Positions 26,489 through 36,286 are shown, counted from the stretch's first letter. The stretch is 64,000 nt of DNA from Chloroflexota bacterium (GCA_028873975.1 JAPPMO010000036.1:1-64000); one strand, 5' to 3'. Notes: a model not told the origin generated them from the letters alone. Program-made: numbers and translations.

Positions 26489-28076
26489 CAGCTCGTCGGA
26501 ATTCTTCCGCCCGCCCGGACAATAGAAAGTCGAGGACGATCGAATCAACCAGCGTTTCCACCGGCGCTCGGTCATCCGTAAAGACAATGTCGCTTTCGCC
26601 GAGGGGGACCAAGTAAGCCGCGGCCAGTTCCATCACTTCATATAATGTCGGATCAATACTATCAATCCGATATTGCAGGTTATGGCGCAAGTTGGACGCG
26701 CTGGATGAATCGACAGTCCCGAAGAGAATGCTGTTGAATGACGCTGGTACATCCAAGGCGTGCACACTCGGGAAAACCTGCGACATGGTGTTGGCGAGCG
26801 CGTCAACCAGACGCCGGTCCGTATCCGTGCGCCCGACATTGATAATGGCGACGCCGTTTTGAGACAGGCGCGCTTTCACTTCCAGGAAGAATTCAACCGT
26901 CGTGAGGTGCCAGGGAATATAGGGAGGACGGTAGGCGTCAATGCCGATAACGCTGTAGCTGCGATCCATTTGATTGAGCAGATATCGTCCATCGCCTGTA
27001 TATGCGGTCAGGTTGGGCAGGGAAGCCGCGTTCATATCAAAATACGCTGCGCCGGCTTCGACAATAGCCGGATCAATTTCAATACCGTCAATATCTATGT
27101 CGCCGTAGATCGCCGTATATTGCCGGGGGATGGTACCCGCAGCCAAGCCAATCAGCAGCAATGATGTCACTTGGTCGGCGCGAAAGGGCGGTTGATTGAA
27201 GTAGGGTCCGACCAAGAAAAAGTCCCAGGTTCCGCCATAGAGGATTTCGGTTTTGTGCCATTGGCTATGGATGCCTTGACCTTCGTTCAAATACAGATAG
27301 CGATAGCCAGCGCTGTCTTCTTGGACCTGGATGTAGTTGTAAGCGCTTTCTTTCTCGTATCTGAGAGCGGCTTTAGCGGCGGGAGGCCGCAGCGGTCCTT
27401 GAAGCAGGAGCTGCGCCAGCAATGCGATAATGATCGGCATGGACAGATAAGCCAGCGCCGCCCTGCGATTGACCAGGAAGAGGCCTGCCAAGGCGACCGC
27501 ATATAAGATGCCGGCGAAGAGCAGAAAGGTGCGCGTCGTGCCCAATTCTGGAATAATCCAGAGTACCGGGAAGAAGGTTCCCAAGAGGCTTCCCAAAGTA
27601 CTGACGGCATAAATCTGCCCGGCGATTTTGCCGGATTCTTCAATCCGTTGAACCGACAGGCGAATCACAAATGGCGATACCGTGCCCAGCATCGTCACCG
27701 GGATCGAAAAAAGAACGAGCACCGAAAGGAAAGATCCCAGAGCAAGCGCCGCGTCCGCGCCAAAGACCGCTTGAGCGGCCTGGGTGACAACAGGCCTGGC
27801 AATGATGGGAATCAAGGCGCAAAGGAAGGCTGCCCAGATGATGACCTGCAGCAAGACGTCAAGGCGCGGGTATTTGTCCGCCAGGCGACCGCCGACGAAG
27901 TAGCCGACAGTCAGATAGAGCAACATCAGTCCGATGACATTTGCCCAGACCAGATTGCTGTTGCCAAAGACATTGCCCAGCAAGCGGGAGGCTGATAATT
28001 CGATGGCGAGGGTAGTCATTCCGCTGACAAAGGCGATAATGTACAAGTATCTTTTGCCAGGCGATGAGATGCTCAA
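26478..28076 (-). CDS. Membrane-embedded spermidine synthase-like protein (MFS-fused)
   Basis: The N-terminal part (about residues 1-230) has at least seven membrane helices of transporter-like type, including the AIELSASRLLG segment common to this group. The C-terminal part (about 245-510) is a Rossmann fold like spermidine synthase. It includes LLLIGLAAGTIPRQ, DGIEIDPAIVEAG and GDGRYLL. The usual GGGDG nucleotide-site segment appears as IGLAAGT. Whether it makes polyamines or transfers aminopropyl or methyl groups to another substrate is unknown. A TTG start follows GGAAA. Confidence 0.85.
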   Translation of the reverse strand: MSISSPGKRYLYIIAFVSGMTTLAIELSASRLLGNVFGNSNLVWANVIGLMLLYLTVGYFVGGRLADKYPRLDVLLQVIIWAAFLCALIPIIARPVVTQAAQAVFGADAALALGSFLSVLVLFSIPVTMLGTVSPFVIRLSVQRIEESGKIAGQIYAVSTLGSLLGTFFPVLWIIPELGTTRTFLLFAGILYAVALAGLFLVNRRAALAYLSMPIIIALLAQLLLQGPLRPPAAKAALRYEKESAYNYIQVQEDSAGYRYLYLNEGQGIHSQWHKTEILYGGTWDFFLVGPYFNQPPFRADQVTSLLLIGLAAGTIPRQYTAIYGDIDIDGIEIDPAIVEAGAAYFDMNAASLPNLTAYTGDGRYLLNQMDRSYSVIGIDAYRPPYIPWHLTTVEFFLEVKARLSQNGVAIINVGRTDTDRRLVDALANTMSQVFPSVHALDVPASFNSILFGTVDSSSASNLRHNLQYRIDSIDPTLYEVMELAAAYLVPLGESDIVFTDDRAPVETLVDSIVLDFLLSGRAEEFRRADEP

Positions 28077-28139
28077 AACTGTTTCCGGGAATCCAAGACA
28101 GATGCGTCTTCATTATGTTCTCGCGGCGGGGAAAAATCA

Positions 28140-28829
28140 ATGAGCGTTAGCGTCCGTCGTGCCTTGCCTGCGGATGCCGCGGCGATTGCAGCCATCGCGG
28201 AAAAGACTTTTGGCGAACCCTTCGATCGAGATCGCATTGCGGGGCTGTTGAAGTCAGGTCGCGGCTGCTCGCTTGTTGCGCTGGACGCCCGGGGGATCCT
28301 GGCTTTTGCGGACAACTTTATAACCGTGTCAGAGACGGGAACCCAACGCCTTGAGTTGGATCTGCTGGCTGTCGACCCGAAGGCGCGAGGTATGGGCATC
28401 GGCCGCCGCCTGATTGCCGAAAGCCTTTTGCTCGCGCGCGAGCTCGACGCGCCACTGTCCCGCGCCTTGGTCAGAAGCGAGAATCTCGTGATGCGCCGCC
28501 TCTGCGCATCCTGCGGATTCGCGATCTCCGAAAGAAACTATGACCTCTATGTTGCGTCGCCCGGGCTTGGGTCGAATGCGTCGTTAGATATCGACGGGAC
28601 CCATCTTGTGCCGGTAGAGACGCTTGCCTACAGTGGAATCTGGATTGAAGGCGGCTTAACGCGGGCTGGCGTACTGCGGGCGCTGTCTGTCGCGGCCGCC
28701 CAGCAATTGCAAAGGGTCGGCGCGCTGGTGGCGAAAAGTGATCGCGCCCCGGTTCAGCTTCTGGCTGACAACGGATTTCAATTGCTCGGAACTTACAATT
28801 GGTGGACGCTTAAGCTGAAAAACGGCTGA
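28140..28829 (+). CDS. GNAT-family N-acetyltransferase
   Basis: Residues 1-145 form a GNAT domain with the acetyl-CoA loop ARGMGIGRRLI and the conserved region VRSENLVMRRLCASCGF (cited in part). The remaining 85 aa may form a second, degenerate GNAT lobe. The substrate is unknown. The gene has a GGGGAAAA site upstream, is divergent from the 28076 gene and overlaps the convergent oxidase gene by 20 bases. Confidence 0.82.
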   Translation: MSVSVRRALPADAAAIAAIAEKTFGEPFDRDRIAGLLKSGRGCSLVALDARGILAFADNFITVSETGTQRLELDLLAVDPKARGMGIGRRLIAESLLLARELDAPLSRALVRSENLVMRRLCASCGFAISERNYDLYVASPGLGSNASLDIDGTHLVPVETLAYSGIWIEGGLTRAGVLRALSVAAAQQLQRVGALVAKSDRAPVQLLADNGFQLLGTYNWWTLKLKNG

Positions 28830-29955
28830 TTTTGAAGAGCCGATCATTATGAGGCGTCGCGCCATCGAGCGCCAGATCGCTGAGCATTTTCCCAATGATG
28901 GTGCTGAACTTGAATCCATGACCGCTGAAACCTGCGCCAATCACGACATGAGCATGTTGCGGATGCCTGTCCACAATGAAGTGCTCGTCCGGACTTTGCG
29001 TGTAAAGGCAGATGCGACTTTCTCTCACCGGCGCCTCCGCGAGCCCGGGGATATGGGATCGCATGAAGTCTCGAACGCCCTCAACATTGTCCGGATCAGG
29101 ATTGTAATCAATTTCGGCCGGGTGACTATGAGGCGCGCCGCCATGAAAGGCGATTTTGAAACCGGAACCCGCATGTGACGGGATGCCGTAAAGCGTTTCA
29201 GGAAACAAGCCCCTCACATGCGCGATCCAGACTGGGCAAGCCCCGGATTCATACTGTTTTGAATGGGAGGTCGACATAAAGTTCAATTGGCAGCGCAGAA
29301 CCCTGAGCGGCAGGTCGAGTCCGGTTTCTAAAAGAAGCGACCGGGCCCAGGAACCTGCCGTGACGACCAGCTTCCCTGCCGAGAAGTCTCCGGCGCTTGT
29401 GGCGACTTCGACGCTGTCCTGATTAATCAACACGTCCGCGACGACAGTGTTGTCTTTGAGGATAGCGCCGTTCTGCCGGGCGAGCTGAATATGTCCCTTT
29501 ACGGCACGGGACGCTTTAACGAAACCGCTATCCGGTTGGTAGAGGATGCGGAAGTCCTCCCCAAAACGATATTGCGGAAAGCGCCTGTGAGCTTCTTCAA
29601 CTGATAGAAGTTCATGCTCGATCATACCCGACTGTACGGACTCAATGGTTGCTCGCAGCATCTCATCGTCTGCGGGACCGAAATCGATGCCGCCTGTCTT
29701 CACGTAAAGCTGCTCGCCCAAGCTGTCTTCTACCGAGAACCATAATGGAAAACAGTCTTTTGCCAGCTCGACGTACTCCGGGTAGTCATAGGAATAACGG
29801 ATGATGCGCGAATAGCCATAGGAACTGCCGCGCCGATGATCAAGCTCAAATTGTTCGAGCAGGAGCGCCCGCTGTTTGCGCTGGCTGAAATAATATGCAG
29901 CCGCGCTGCCCATCGCGCCGGCGCCGATGATAATCACATCAAAACTGTCGTTCAT
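28810..29955 (-). CDS. Monomeric sarcosine oxidase / N-methyltryptophan oxidase-like flavoenzyme
   Basis: This is an FAD amine oxidase with the Rossmann start IIIGAGAMGSAAAYY and the SSYGYSRIIRYSY segment specific to the family. It also has ESRICLYTQSPDEHF, whose cysteine matches the site of covalent FAD attachment. The 381-aa length is normal. It oxidises a secondary N-methyl amine to aldehyde and H2O2; the exact substrate cannot be told. It stands alone on the minus strand and overlaps the GNAT gene end. Confidence 0.9.
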   Translation of the reverse strand: MNDSFDVIIIGAGAMGSAAAYYFSQRKQRALLLEQFELDHRRGSSYGYSRIIRYSYDYPEYVELAKDCFPLWFSVEDSLGEQLYVKTGGIDFGPADDEMLRATIESVQSGMIEHELLSVEEAHRRFPQYRFGEDFRILYQPDSGFVKASRAVKGHIQLARQNGAILKDNTVVADVLINQDSVEVATSAGDFSAGKLVVTAGSWARSLLLETGLDLPLRVLRCQLNFMSTSHSKQYESGACPVWIAHVRGLFPETLYGIPSHAGSGFKIAFHGGAPHSHPAEIDYNPDPDNVEGVRDFMRSHIPGLAEAPVRESRICLYTQSPDEHFIVDRHPQHAHVVIGAGFSGHGFKFSTIIGKMLSDLALDGATPHNDRLFKISRFSA

Positions 29956-30056
29956 AGTCTCAACTTTCGTATTGCTTCGCTATTTTGGCGGGACAAGCGC
30001 AGCAGCGTTGTCTGAATCAGTTTCAGGATAATCCGGGATCCCATGTCGATACGCTC

Positions 30057-31310
30057 TTAAATTGGACGTTGTTCCAAGGCAACTGTCAAGTCGTCGCCCT
30101 TGCCGACAATGAGTGTAGGGATCTTCGCCAATTGCAGCATCCCGCGAATTTCGCCCGAATCTTGCCGAGGGTCGAAAGTTTGTGGATCAATGAAGACACA
30201 GATCGGGCGGACACCGCGCCTGATCATAATATGCGCCTCGGCGATCCATTCCTCGTCCAATGATGATGTGATTATCATGAGTGTCGTTCCCCGCGTGAAA
30301 TGCGGCGTCTCCAGCGATAGCATTTGCCTCAGAGTATGGCTCGACGTGCTGCGCGCCACCGCCAGCGCTTGAAAGATCCTTGTCAATTGCCGATTGCCGC
30401 GATCGGGCTGGAAAACCTGCCGAAAGGGCGTGTAGGCCGCGTATCCCACCACGCGCTCGCTCTCGATGAAGTACTTCGCCAGGGAAGCTGCAATGACGAC
30501 GCCGTATTCTCCGGTCGATGGCGGAATCCGGTATCGATCCGCAACGACGTGCCCTCCGTGCGTCGCGCGCCGCAATCCACCCGCTTCGTACAAAGAGTCG
30601 GAAGAGAAATCGCTGAATAGCCAAATGTCCACCAGCGGGTCAAGTTCAAATTCCTTGACCATGATATTGCCCGTCCGCGCGGTGGAGCGCCAATGGATGC
30701 GATTCATGCTGTCGCCGGCGACGTAGTCGCGTATGCTGCTGGCGTTGGTGGTGATCTCGTGCGTGAGCTGCCTCTGCGCATCGCCGCCGGATAAAAAACC
30801 GATTGGCAAAACCACCTTGTTGAGCTCGACTGTCAACGGGTAGACAATCAGCTTCTCGGTCGCGCTTACCCGTCGTGGAGAACGGAAGAAACCAAAGGGA
30901 TCGCTGCTAATCACGGTCAGCGGACCAAGCTGAAACTCGCCGCGCGCGACGCAGATCGTCTCGACGTCCCAACGGTATTCTTTGCTCCCGAGCAGGGACG
31001 GCACAACGTGGCTGGCATGGTGGCCGGGCAGGCTGGAATGATCGTGTATTTCCAGCCAGAGTTTCGGCAAGAGTCCGGTTTTTCTTACGCTGAACGACTC
31101 GCGAAACATTCTGCCTACCTGGGATCGCCGCGTGCGCGTCGTCCGCTGCAGGGCGATCCCGCGCAGGGTAATCCAGGTCCAAGCCAGCGATAGCAGGAGC
31201 ACCGCTGCAATCAAGTAGGTCAAATTGAACAACTCAGGACTGCCGGTGAACAAACCTGCCAGCAAGTTGATGATCATCAAGATATAGAGAATGTTGCGTC
31301 GGTTTGGCAT
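30057..31310 (-). CDS. DUF58 protein, von Willebrand-like partner of MoxR
   Basis: Two N-terminal membrane helices (about residues 8-50) precede a cytoplasmic region. It includes the DUF58 signature IRDYVAGDSMNRIHWRSTART (cited in part) and a VWA-like domain from DIWLFSDFSS. The 417-aa size is typical. It follows the MoxR ATPase gene by 6 bases. MoxR-DUF58 pairs are thought to act as chaperones or insertases for metal or membrane complexes, but no transglutaminase or VWA membrane partners follow here. Function beyond pairing is unproven. Confidence 0.88.
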   Translation of the reverse strand: MPNRRNILYILMIINLLAGLFTGSPELFNLTYLIAAVLLLSLAWTWITLRGIALQRTTRTRRSQVGRMFRESFSVRKTGLLPKLWLEIHDHSSLPGHHASHVVPSLLGSKEYRWDVETICVARGEFQLGPLTVISSDPFGFFRSPRRVSATEKLIVYPLTVELNKVVLPIGFLSGGDAQRQLTHEITTNASSIRDYVAGDSMNRIHWRSTARTGNIMVKEFELDPLVDIWLFSDFSSDSLYEAGGLRRATHGGHVVADRYRIPPSTGEYGVVIAASLAKYFIESERVVGYAAYTPFRQVFQPDRGNRQLTRIFQALAVARSTSSHTLRQMLSLETPHFTRGTTLMIITSSLDEEWIAEAHIMIRRGVRPICVFIDPQTFDPRQDSGEIRGMLQLAKIPTLIVGKGDDLTVALEQRPI

Positions 31311-31316
31311 AGGACC

Positions 31317-32315
31317 TTAGCGCACGGATGCGCCGGGCACCGGCGTCGTCTGCAAGATGTCTTGCACGATCGTTCGCGAAGTGATGTTCTTGATGCGTGC
31401 GGCCGGACCAACGATGATGCGATGCGCCAGCGTGACTTCGGCCAAGGCTTTCACGTCGTCCGGGATAACGTATTCGCGCCCGGTCATGGCGGCGCGCGCC
31501 TGGGCTGTGCGGAACAGCGCCAAGGAACCGCGCGGACTGCTGCCGAGATATACATCGGGGTGTCGGCGCGAAGCGGTGATCAAGTTTACGACATACTGCT
31601 TCACCTCTTTGGCGACGTAAACATCTTTGATCAATTGCTGGACGGACAGCAACTCTTGCAAGCTGACCACCTGCTGGAGGTTGTTAATGGGATGCTGGTA
31701 TTGTTGCGCGGACAAGATTTTCAATTCCTCTTGCGGCTGCGGATAACCCATCTGAATGCGAATAAGAAAGCGATCCAGTTGCGCTTCGGGCAGGGGAAAG
31801 GTGCCTTCGTATTCGATCGGGTTCTGGGTAGCCATAATCAAAAAGGGATTGCTCAGTCGATAGGTCACCCCGTCGACCGTCATCTGGCCCTCTTCCATCG
31901 CTTCCAAAAGGGCGGACTGCGTTTTCGGCGTGGCGCGGTTTATCTCGTCCGCGAGTACAATCTGCGCCATGATCGGTCCGGGTCGAAATTCAAATTCGCG
32001 CGATTTCGGGTTGAAGATGGACACGCCCGTAATGTCCGAGGGCAGCATGTCCGGTGTAAACTGAATACGATTGAAGGTGCAACCGACCGCGCGGGCGAGG
32101 GACTTCGCCATCATGGTTTTGCCCACGCCGGGTATGTCTTCGAGCAAGATATGGCCGCGACAAAGCAGCCCGAGTATGGTGAGCCGGATCTCGTTGCCCT
32201 TGCCCATGATTACTTGCCCGACAGCGTTTGCGATACGTTCGGCGATTTCTTGTACCGGCGTCGTGGTTTGCTGAGCCCCTCGGGCGATCCGGGTGCCTTC
32301 GTACTGTTCACTCAT
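31317..32315 (-). CDS. MoxR-family AAA+ ATPase
   Basis: This AAA+ chaperone has Walker A in [14 protein letters not shown], Walker B in [14 protein letters not shown], sensor 1 in [15 protein letters not shown] and the AAA lid after [10 protein letters not shown]. Length (332 aa) is normal. It is the first gene of a two-gene unit with the DUF58 gene, 6 bases apart. The start ATG at 32315 is followed by a short charged N-terminus. Confidence 0.93.
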   Translation of the reverse strand: MSEQYEGTRIARGAQQTTTPVQEIAERIANAVGQVIMGKGNEIRLTILGLLCRGHILLEDIPGVGKTMMAKSLARAVGCTFNRIQFTPDMLPSDITGVSIFNPKSREFEFRPGPIMAQIVLADEINRATPKTQSALLEAMEEGQMTVDGVTYRLSNPFLIMATQNPIEYEGTFPLPEAQLDRFLIRIQMGYPQPQEELKILSAQQYQHPINNLQQVVSLQELLSVQQLIKDVYVAKEVKQYVVNLITASRRHPDVYLGSSPRGSLALFRTAQARAAMTGREYVIPDDVKALAEVTLAHRIIVGPAARIKNITSRTIVQDILQTTPVPGASVR

Positions 32316-32420
32316 TCGTACCGTTCCATTCGCGTGTCGATAGCCGTTTTACAGTATGAGATATCTGTTGGCAATTGCGTGCTAACTGTGGCAACGATTG
32401 GGAAATGGCAACTGCCCAGC

Positions 32421-32453
32421 TTGCCCTTTGCGCCGTGTTTAGTATAATTAAAC
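32421..32453 (+). promoter_or_regulatory. Candidate promoter with inverted repeat over the -10
   Basis: TTGCCC (32421-32426) and a perfect TATAAT (32443-32448) are 16 bases apart. GTTTA and TAAAC arms (32437-32441, 32449-32453) flank the -10, a possible operator. It points toward the Roadblock gene and pyrG, with a leader of about 145 bases. Confidence 0.48.
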
Positions 32454-32598
32454 ATGGCAATATGCTATATGGCAAATCTGCCATTCCACGTTTGTTGCTT
32501 CAAAGTTGATCGTGCGCTTGGCGCCACAAGACGGCGCTTATTTCGTATTTAGGACCGCCGTTACGGACTGGCTTTTGAGTATTGAAGGGAGCGGGCTG

Positions 32599-32970
32599 AT
32601 GGAGCAATTGCAGGCGGAAGCCTTGCTTGCGCGCCTGCGCCAAGTGCATGCCATGAACCCCGAGCTGGAAGCGATCGCGGTTGTCAGCGTCGAGGGCGTC
32701 AACATCGGCTCCTTTATGCCGCATGATATAAATGATGAGCGCCTGTCCGCGATGAGCGCGGCCATGGTGGGCTTGGGCGAGCGAATCGCGATGGAGTTGG
32801 GGCGCGGCAGCCTGGATCATCTCATGATCAAGGGCGATTCAGGTTTTATCCTTATGATGTCTGTCAACGACGAAGCCGTGCTGACATCGGTCGTTAATGA
32901 CGAAGCCAAGTTAGGGCTGCTGCTGCTGGATATGCGCCGAGCGGCTTCGGACTTGGCGAAAATGATTTAG
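32599..32970 (+). CDS. Roadblock/LC7-domain protein
   Basis: This small cytoplasmic protein (123 aa) has one Roadblock/LC7 fold. Features are a helical start, AIAVVSVEGVNIGSFMP, an alternating beta-helix-beta region with HLMIKGDSGFILMMSV, and a C-terminal helix. Such proteins act as dimers that regulate small GTPases, as MglB does for MglA. No MglA-like GTPase gene is nearby. The ATG at 32599 follows a GGGAG site; a longer TTG-initiated frame from 32506 is less likely. pyrG begins 34 bases later. Confidence 0.8.
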   Translation: MEQLQAEALLARLRQVHAMNPELEAIAVVSVEGVNIGSFMPHDINDERLSAMSAAMVGLGERIAMELGRGSLDHLMIKGDSGFILMMSVNDEAVLTSVVNDEAKLGLLLLDMRRAASDLAKMI

Positions 32971-33003
32971 ATTTCCTGGAATGGGGGGCATGGGGGAAGC
33001 GAG

Positions 33004-34662
33004 ATGGCAAAGCCAAAATACATATTCTGTACTGGCGGCGTCGTAAGTTCAGTTGGCAAGGGACTGACCGTCGCGGCGATTGGCCGCATGCTAAAGGCGC
33101 GCGGCATGAAAGTGGCGCTACAGAAACTGGACCCCTATCTCAATGTTGACCCGGGGACGATGAGCCCTTACCAGCATGGAGAGGTCTTTGTCACCGCTGA
33201 CGGCGCCGAAACAGACCTTGACTTGGGCCACTATGAGCGCTTCGTCGACGAAAATGTCAGCCGGCTGTCAAATGTCACGGCCGGCCAAGTCTATCTAACG
33301 GTGATCGAAAAAGAACGGAAGGGAGACTACCTCGGGGGCACGATACAGGTTGTTCCCCATATAACCAACGAGATCAAACGCTGCATGAAATTGGTGGGCC
33401 AGCGCAGCGGCGCCGATGTTGTCATCGTCGAAGTGGGCGGGACGGCCGGCGACATTGAAGGCTTGCCCTTTCTCGAAGCGCTGCGTCAACTGCGCACGGA
33501 ACTCAAGCGCAGCGAGGCGCTGTATGTTCACGTCACATTCTTGCCACACATCGGCGCTACCGATGAATTGAAGACCAAACCGACTCAACATAGCGTTCGT
33601 GAACTGCGCGGGATCGGCATCCAGCCTGACGTGATCATCGCTCGGACCGACCACCCGGTCAACCATGATATCGTCAACAAGATTGCGCTCTTTTGCGATG
33701 TTGACAAGGACGCCGTCATTCCCTTGGAAACGGCGGACAACATCTATGCCGTACCTTTGCTGATCGAAGAGACAGGGTTGGCTGATTACATTCTCGACCG
33801 CTTCGAGATCGAAGCCGCGCCGCCGGACTTGGCCGAGTGGCGGCGGCTGGTAAGGCGTTTTCGGGCGGCAAAAGACAAGCTGCGCATCGGTATTGTGGGC
33901 AAATATGTGGAGCTTCATGATGCTTATATGTCGGTTAAGGAGTCGATCGTCCACGCGGCGATTCAAAAGGATCAGGATGTCGAGATCGTTTGGATCCATT
34001 CTGGCGAATTGGAAAAAGGCAAAGATCGGGATAAACTGCGGGACCTCGACGGAGTTGTGGTCCCCGGCGGTTTTGGTTATCGGGGCATTGAAGGCAAAAT
34101 CGTAGCGGCCAAGTTTGCGCGAGAAAACAATGTGCCGTATTTGGGATTATGTCTGGGCATGCAAGTCATGTGCATTGAGTTTGCCCGCAACGCGCTCGGT
34201 TTGGAAGATGCCAACAGCACCGAATTCGACGTAAGCACGCCACATCCGATTATTGATCTTATGCTAGAACAGCGTGCGATTACCGATTTGGGCGGTACGA
34301 TGAGGCTGGGAGAATATCCCTGTGTACTGGTCCCGAACTCGCTCGCAGCCCAAGCCTATGGCCTCAAGGCGATCATGGAACGTCATCGTCATCGCTTCGA
34401 GTTCAATAATGATTACCGAGATCATTTTGCGCAGAATGGCGTCAGCTTCAGCGGATTAAGCCCGGACAACATACTTGTAGAAATCTCCGAACTTCAGGAT
34501 CATCCATTCATGTTGGGGACGCAGTTCCACCCGGAATTTCTCAGTCGACCTAATCGATCTCATCCGCTGTTTTCGGCTTTCCTAGGCGCTTCCGCAGCCT
34601 TTCGCGATGCCAAAGCGAGCATGACGAGCGCGATGCGTCCCGGCCTGGAATCGGCCGAATGA
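33004..34662 (+). CDS. pyrG: CTP synthase
   Basis: This glutamine-dependent enzyme makes CTP from UTP. Residues 1-265 are the synthase domain, with GGVVSSVGKGL and LDPYLNVDPGTMSP. The C-terminal amidotransferase has the nucleophile in LGLCLGMQ and the His-Glu pair in GTQFHPEFLSRP. Length (552 aa) is normal. GGGGGAAGCGAG precedes the ATG. It is followed after about 100 bases by the adenosine-deaminase-like gene. Confidence 0.97.
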   Translation: MAKPKYIFCTGGVVSSVGKGLTVAAIGRMLKARGMKVALQKLDPYLNVDPGTMSPYQHGEVFVTADGAETDLDLGHYERFVDENVSRLSNVTAGQVYLTVIEKERKGDYLGGTIQVVPHITNEIKRCMKLVGQRSGADVVIVEVGGTAGDIEGLPFLEALRQLRTELKRSEALYVHVTFLPHIGATDELKTKPTQHSVRELRGIGIQPDVIIARTDHPVNHDIVNKIALFCDVDKDAVIPLETADNIYAVPLLIEETGLADYILDRFEIEAAPPDLAEWRRLVRRFRAAKDKLRIGIVGKYVELHDAYMSVKESIVHAAIQKDQDVEIVWIHSGELEKGKDRDKLRDLDGVVVPGGFGYRGIEGKIVAAKFARENNVPYLGLCLGMQVMCIEFARNALGLEDANSTEFDVSTPHPIIDLMLEQRAITDLGGTMRLGEYPCVLVPNSLAAQAYGLKAIMERHRHRFEFNNDYRDHFAQNGVSFSGLSPDNILVEISELQDHPFMLGTQFHPEFLSRPNRSHPLFSAFLGASAAFRDAKASMTSAMRPGLESAE

Positions 34663-34761
34663 GCCTTCAATGTGCCCTCAATGAGCATCTCGCATCCCTG
34701 TTTCCCGCGCGCCTTCGCCGATTCTTGGTCCGGCTAGTTATTCGTTTACGAGGAATGTGAT

Positions 34762-35799
34762 ATGAGCCTTCGCGAATTCTTTGCCGCTATCCCAAAAGTG
34801 GATCTCAACCTGCAGTTGACCGGCGCTTTCGTTGACGAAGGTTTGCTGATGATCGCGCGCCAAAATGGCCTTCCCGCAGAGACTGATGATTATGCCTATT
34901 GGGCGGATTTGCTGGTCAATCCCGATGATCAGCGTATCGATGAACTGGCCGCCGTCGCCGCAAGCTGGGTGAGATATCCGGAGGATATTGCGCGGGTCGT
35001 ATATGATATCGGCGTCGGGCTTGCCAAAGCCAAGGTCAGCTATGCTGAAATAGCTGTCACGCCCTCCGAATTCATGCAGCATTCTTCGATGAGCATTGAC
35101 GTCTTTATCAACGCGCTCAATGACGGTCGAGATCGCGCGCTGCGGGGTTGGGGCGCCGACATGTCCTGGATCCTTTGCATTCCACGGGATAATCCGCGAG
35201 TCGGCGATGACGTGGCGCGCTGGGCCACTGGCGCCACGGCGAAGAGTGGAAACGTGGTTGCGCTCGGGCTGATCGGCGAAGATAACGCGCAGCCGCTGGG
35301 CCAGTTCAAACGCGCATTCGCGACCGCTCGCAAGAAGGGCATTTACACGGTAGCGCAAATCGGCGGCATGGGCGCCGACGACTTGCTGTCCGCGTTGGAG
35401 GAGCTTGAACCGCATCGGCTGACCGAAACCTGGGGTATTCATGATAAACCGGATATCCTTGACAGCCTTGCCGAATCCGGCATGCCGATTGTTGTTTCCA
35501 TAAGTCGCGCGCTGCGGCGCGGCTTGGTCGACGATCCCTCGGCTTATCCGCTCCGCGCGCTTGTGGAGAATGACGTGTCAGTGCTTTTGGCCTCGGGCAT
35601 GCCAAGACTTTACCGGAGCTCTCTTGTGGATGAATACGTAATGGCGGTCGAACAATGCGGGTTGGATCTGTCAGATGTCGTCGACCTGGCTCGAAGATCT
35701 ATTCAGCTGTCATTCCTCGAAGACGAGCGGAAGAAGACCTTGCTTGACAAGTTCGACAAGCAATTGGAGTTCGCCAGGCTAAGCCATCTGGACAATTGA
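34762..35799 (+). CDS. Adenosine-deaminase-like protein lacking metal ligands
   Basis: The fold pattern follows adenosine deaminase over 345 aa. PKVDLNLQLTGAF stands for the family start PKVDLHxHLxGA; MPIVVSISR stands for the ICPxSN region; and SGMPRLYRSSLVDEY stands for the TDDPxxFxxxLxxEY region. The metal-binding residues are replaced: N16 and Q18 instead of His-x-His, and no Asp in SGMP. Catalysis by the normal zinc mechanism is therefore unlikely. It may be a nucleoside-binding pseudoenzyme or have a new activity. GAGGAATG lies upstream of the ATG. It follows pyrG, which fits a nucleotide theme. Confidence 0.75.
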   Translation: MSLREFFAAIPKVDLNLQLTGAFVDEGLLMIARQNGLPAETDDYAYWADLLVNPDDQRIDELAAVAASWVRYPEDIARVVYDIGVGLAKAKVSYAEIAVTPSEFMQHSSMSIDVFINALNDGRDRALRGWGADMSWILCIPRDNPRVGDDVARWATGATAKSGNVVALGLIGEDNAQPLGQFKRAFATARKKGIYTVAQIGGMGADDLLSALEELEPHRLTETWGIHDKPDILDSLAESGMPIVVSISRALRRGLVDDPSAYPLRALVENDVSVLLASGMPRLYRSSLVDEYVMAVEQCGLDLSDVVDLARRSIQLSFLEDERKKTLLDKFDKQLEFARLSHLDN

Positions 35800-35848
35800 A
35801 TCGGCATGGATGCCCTGGCCAAAGGTAGCCCAGGCGCACGGTCCGCGC

Positions 35849-36286
35849 CTATTCAACCGGGGTCACGGTAATGTTGCCATAAATGCTGTCATCCACCGGC
35901 ATGGTAACGACAAGGCGGTTGCCGTTTTCTACTTTTGCCCGCGCTTCATTTCCCCTCACGGGTATTGACAATTCGACCGAGCGACTGACGCGGCCGAAGC
36001 GCCGCTCCTGCAGGAAGTAGCGCGCTGTTGTCGGCGTAGATTCGGCTTCCGTTTGCAGCGAGATCGTCAGCACATTGCTTTCGAGGCTGATCTCAATGCT
36101 TTCCTTGAGCAAGCCGTCAATGGCCGCCGTGCGGATTACAAGTTGATCCTCCGCCTCGTACATATCTAGCGCGAGCTGCTCTGGCCCGCTTGTGACATTT
36201 CGGATACCTTTTTCGATCTGTTTGCTGATGTGCTCGCCAATGTTCTGTATTTCTTTCATTGGGTCGAATCGTTGTTCTCCGGTCAT
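35849..36286 (-). CDS. Small heat-shock protein, Hsp20/alpha-crystallin type
   Basis: This ATP-independent holdase of 145 aa has a charged N-terminal region with MKEIQNIGEHISKQ. An alpha-crystallin domain follows (about residues 45-135), with RFGRVSRSVELSIPV and the terminal VENGNRLVVTMP. The ATG at 36286 has AGGAGA just upstream; the longer frame to 36367 is not supported. It is convergent with the ADA-like gene, the two stops being about 50 bases apart. Two candidate -10 boxes lie upstream and no CIRCE element is seen. Confidence 0.88.
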   Translation of the reverse strand: MTGEQRFDPMKEIQNIGEHISKQIEKGIRNVTSGPEQLALDMYEAEDQLVIRTAAIDGLLKESIEISLESNVLTISLQTEAESTPTTARYFLQERRFGRVSRSVELSIPVRGNEARAKVENGNRLVVTMPVDDSIYGNITVTPVE

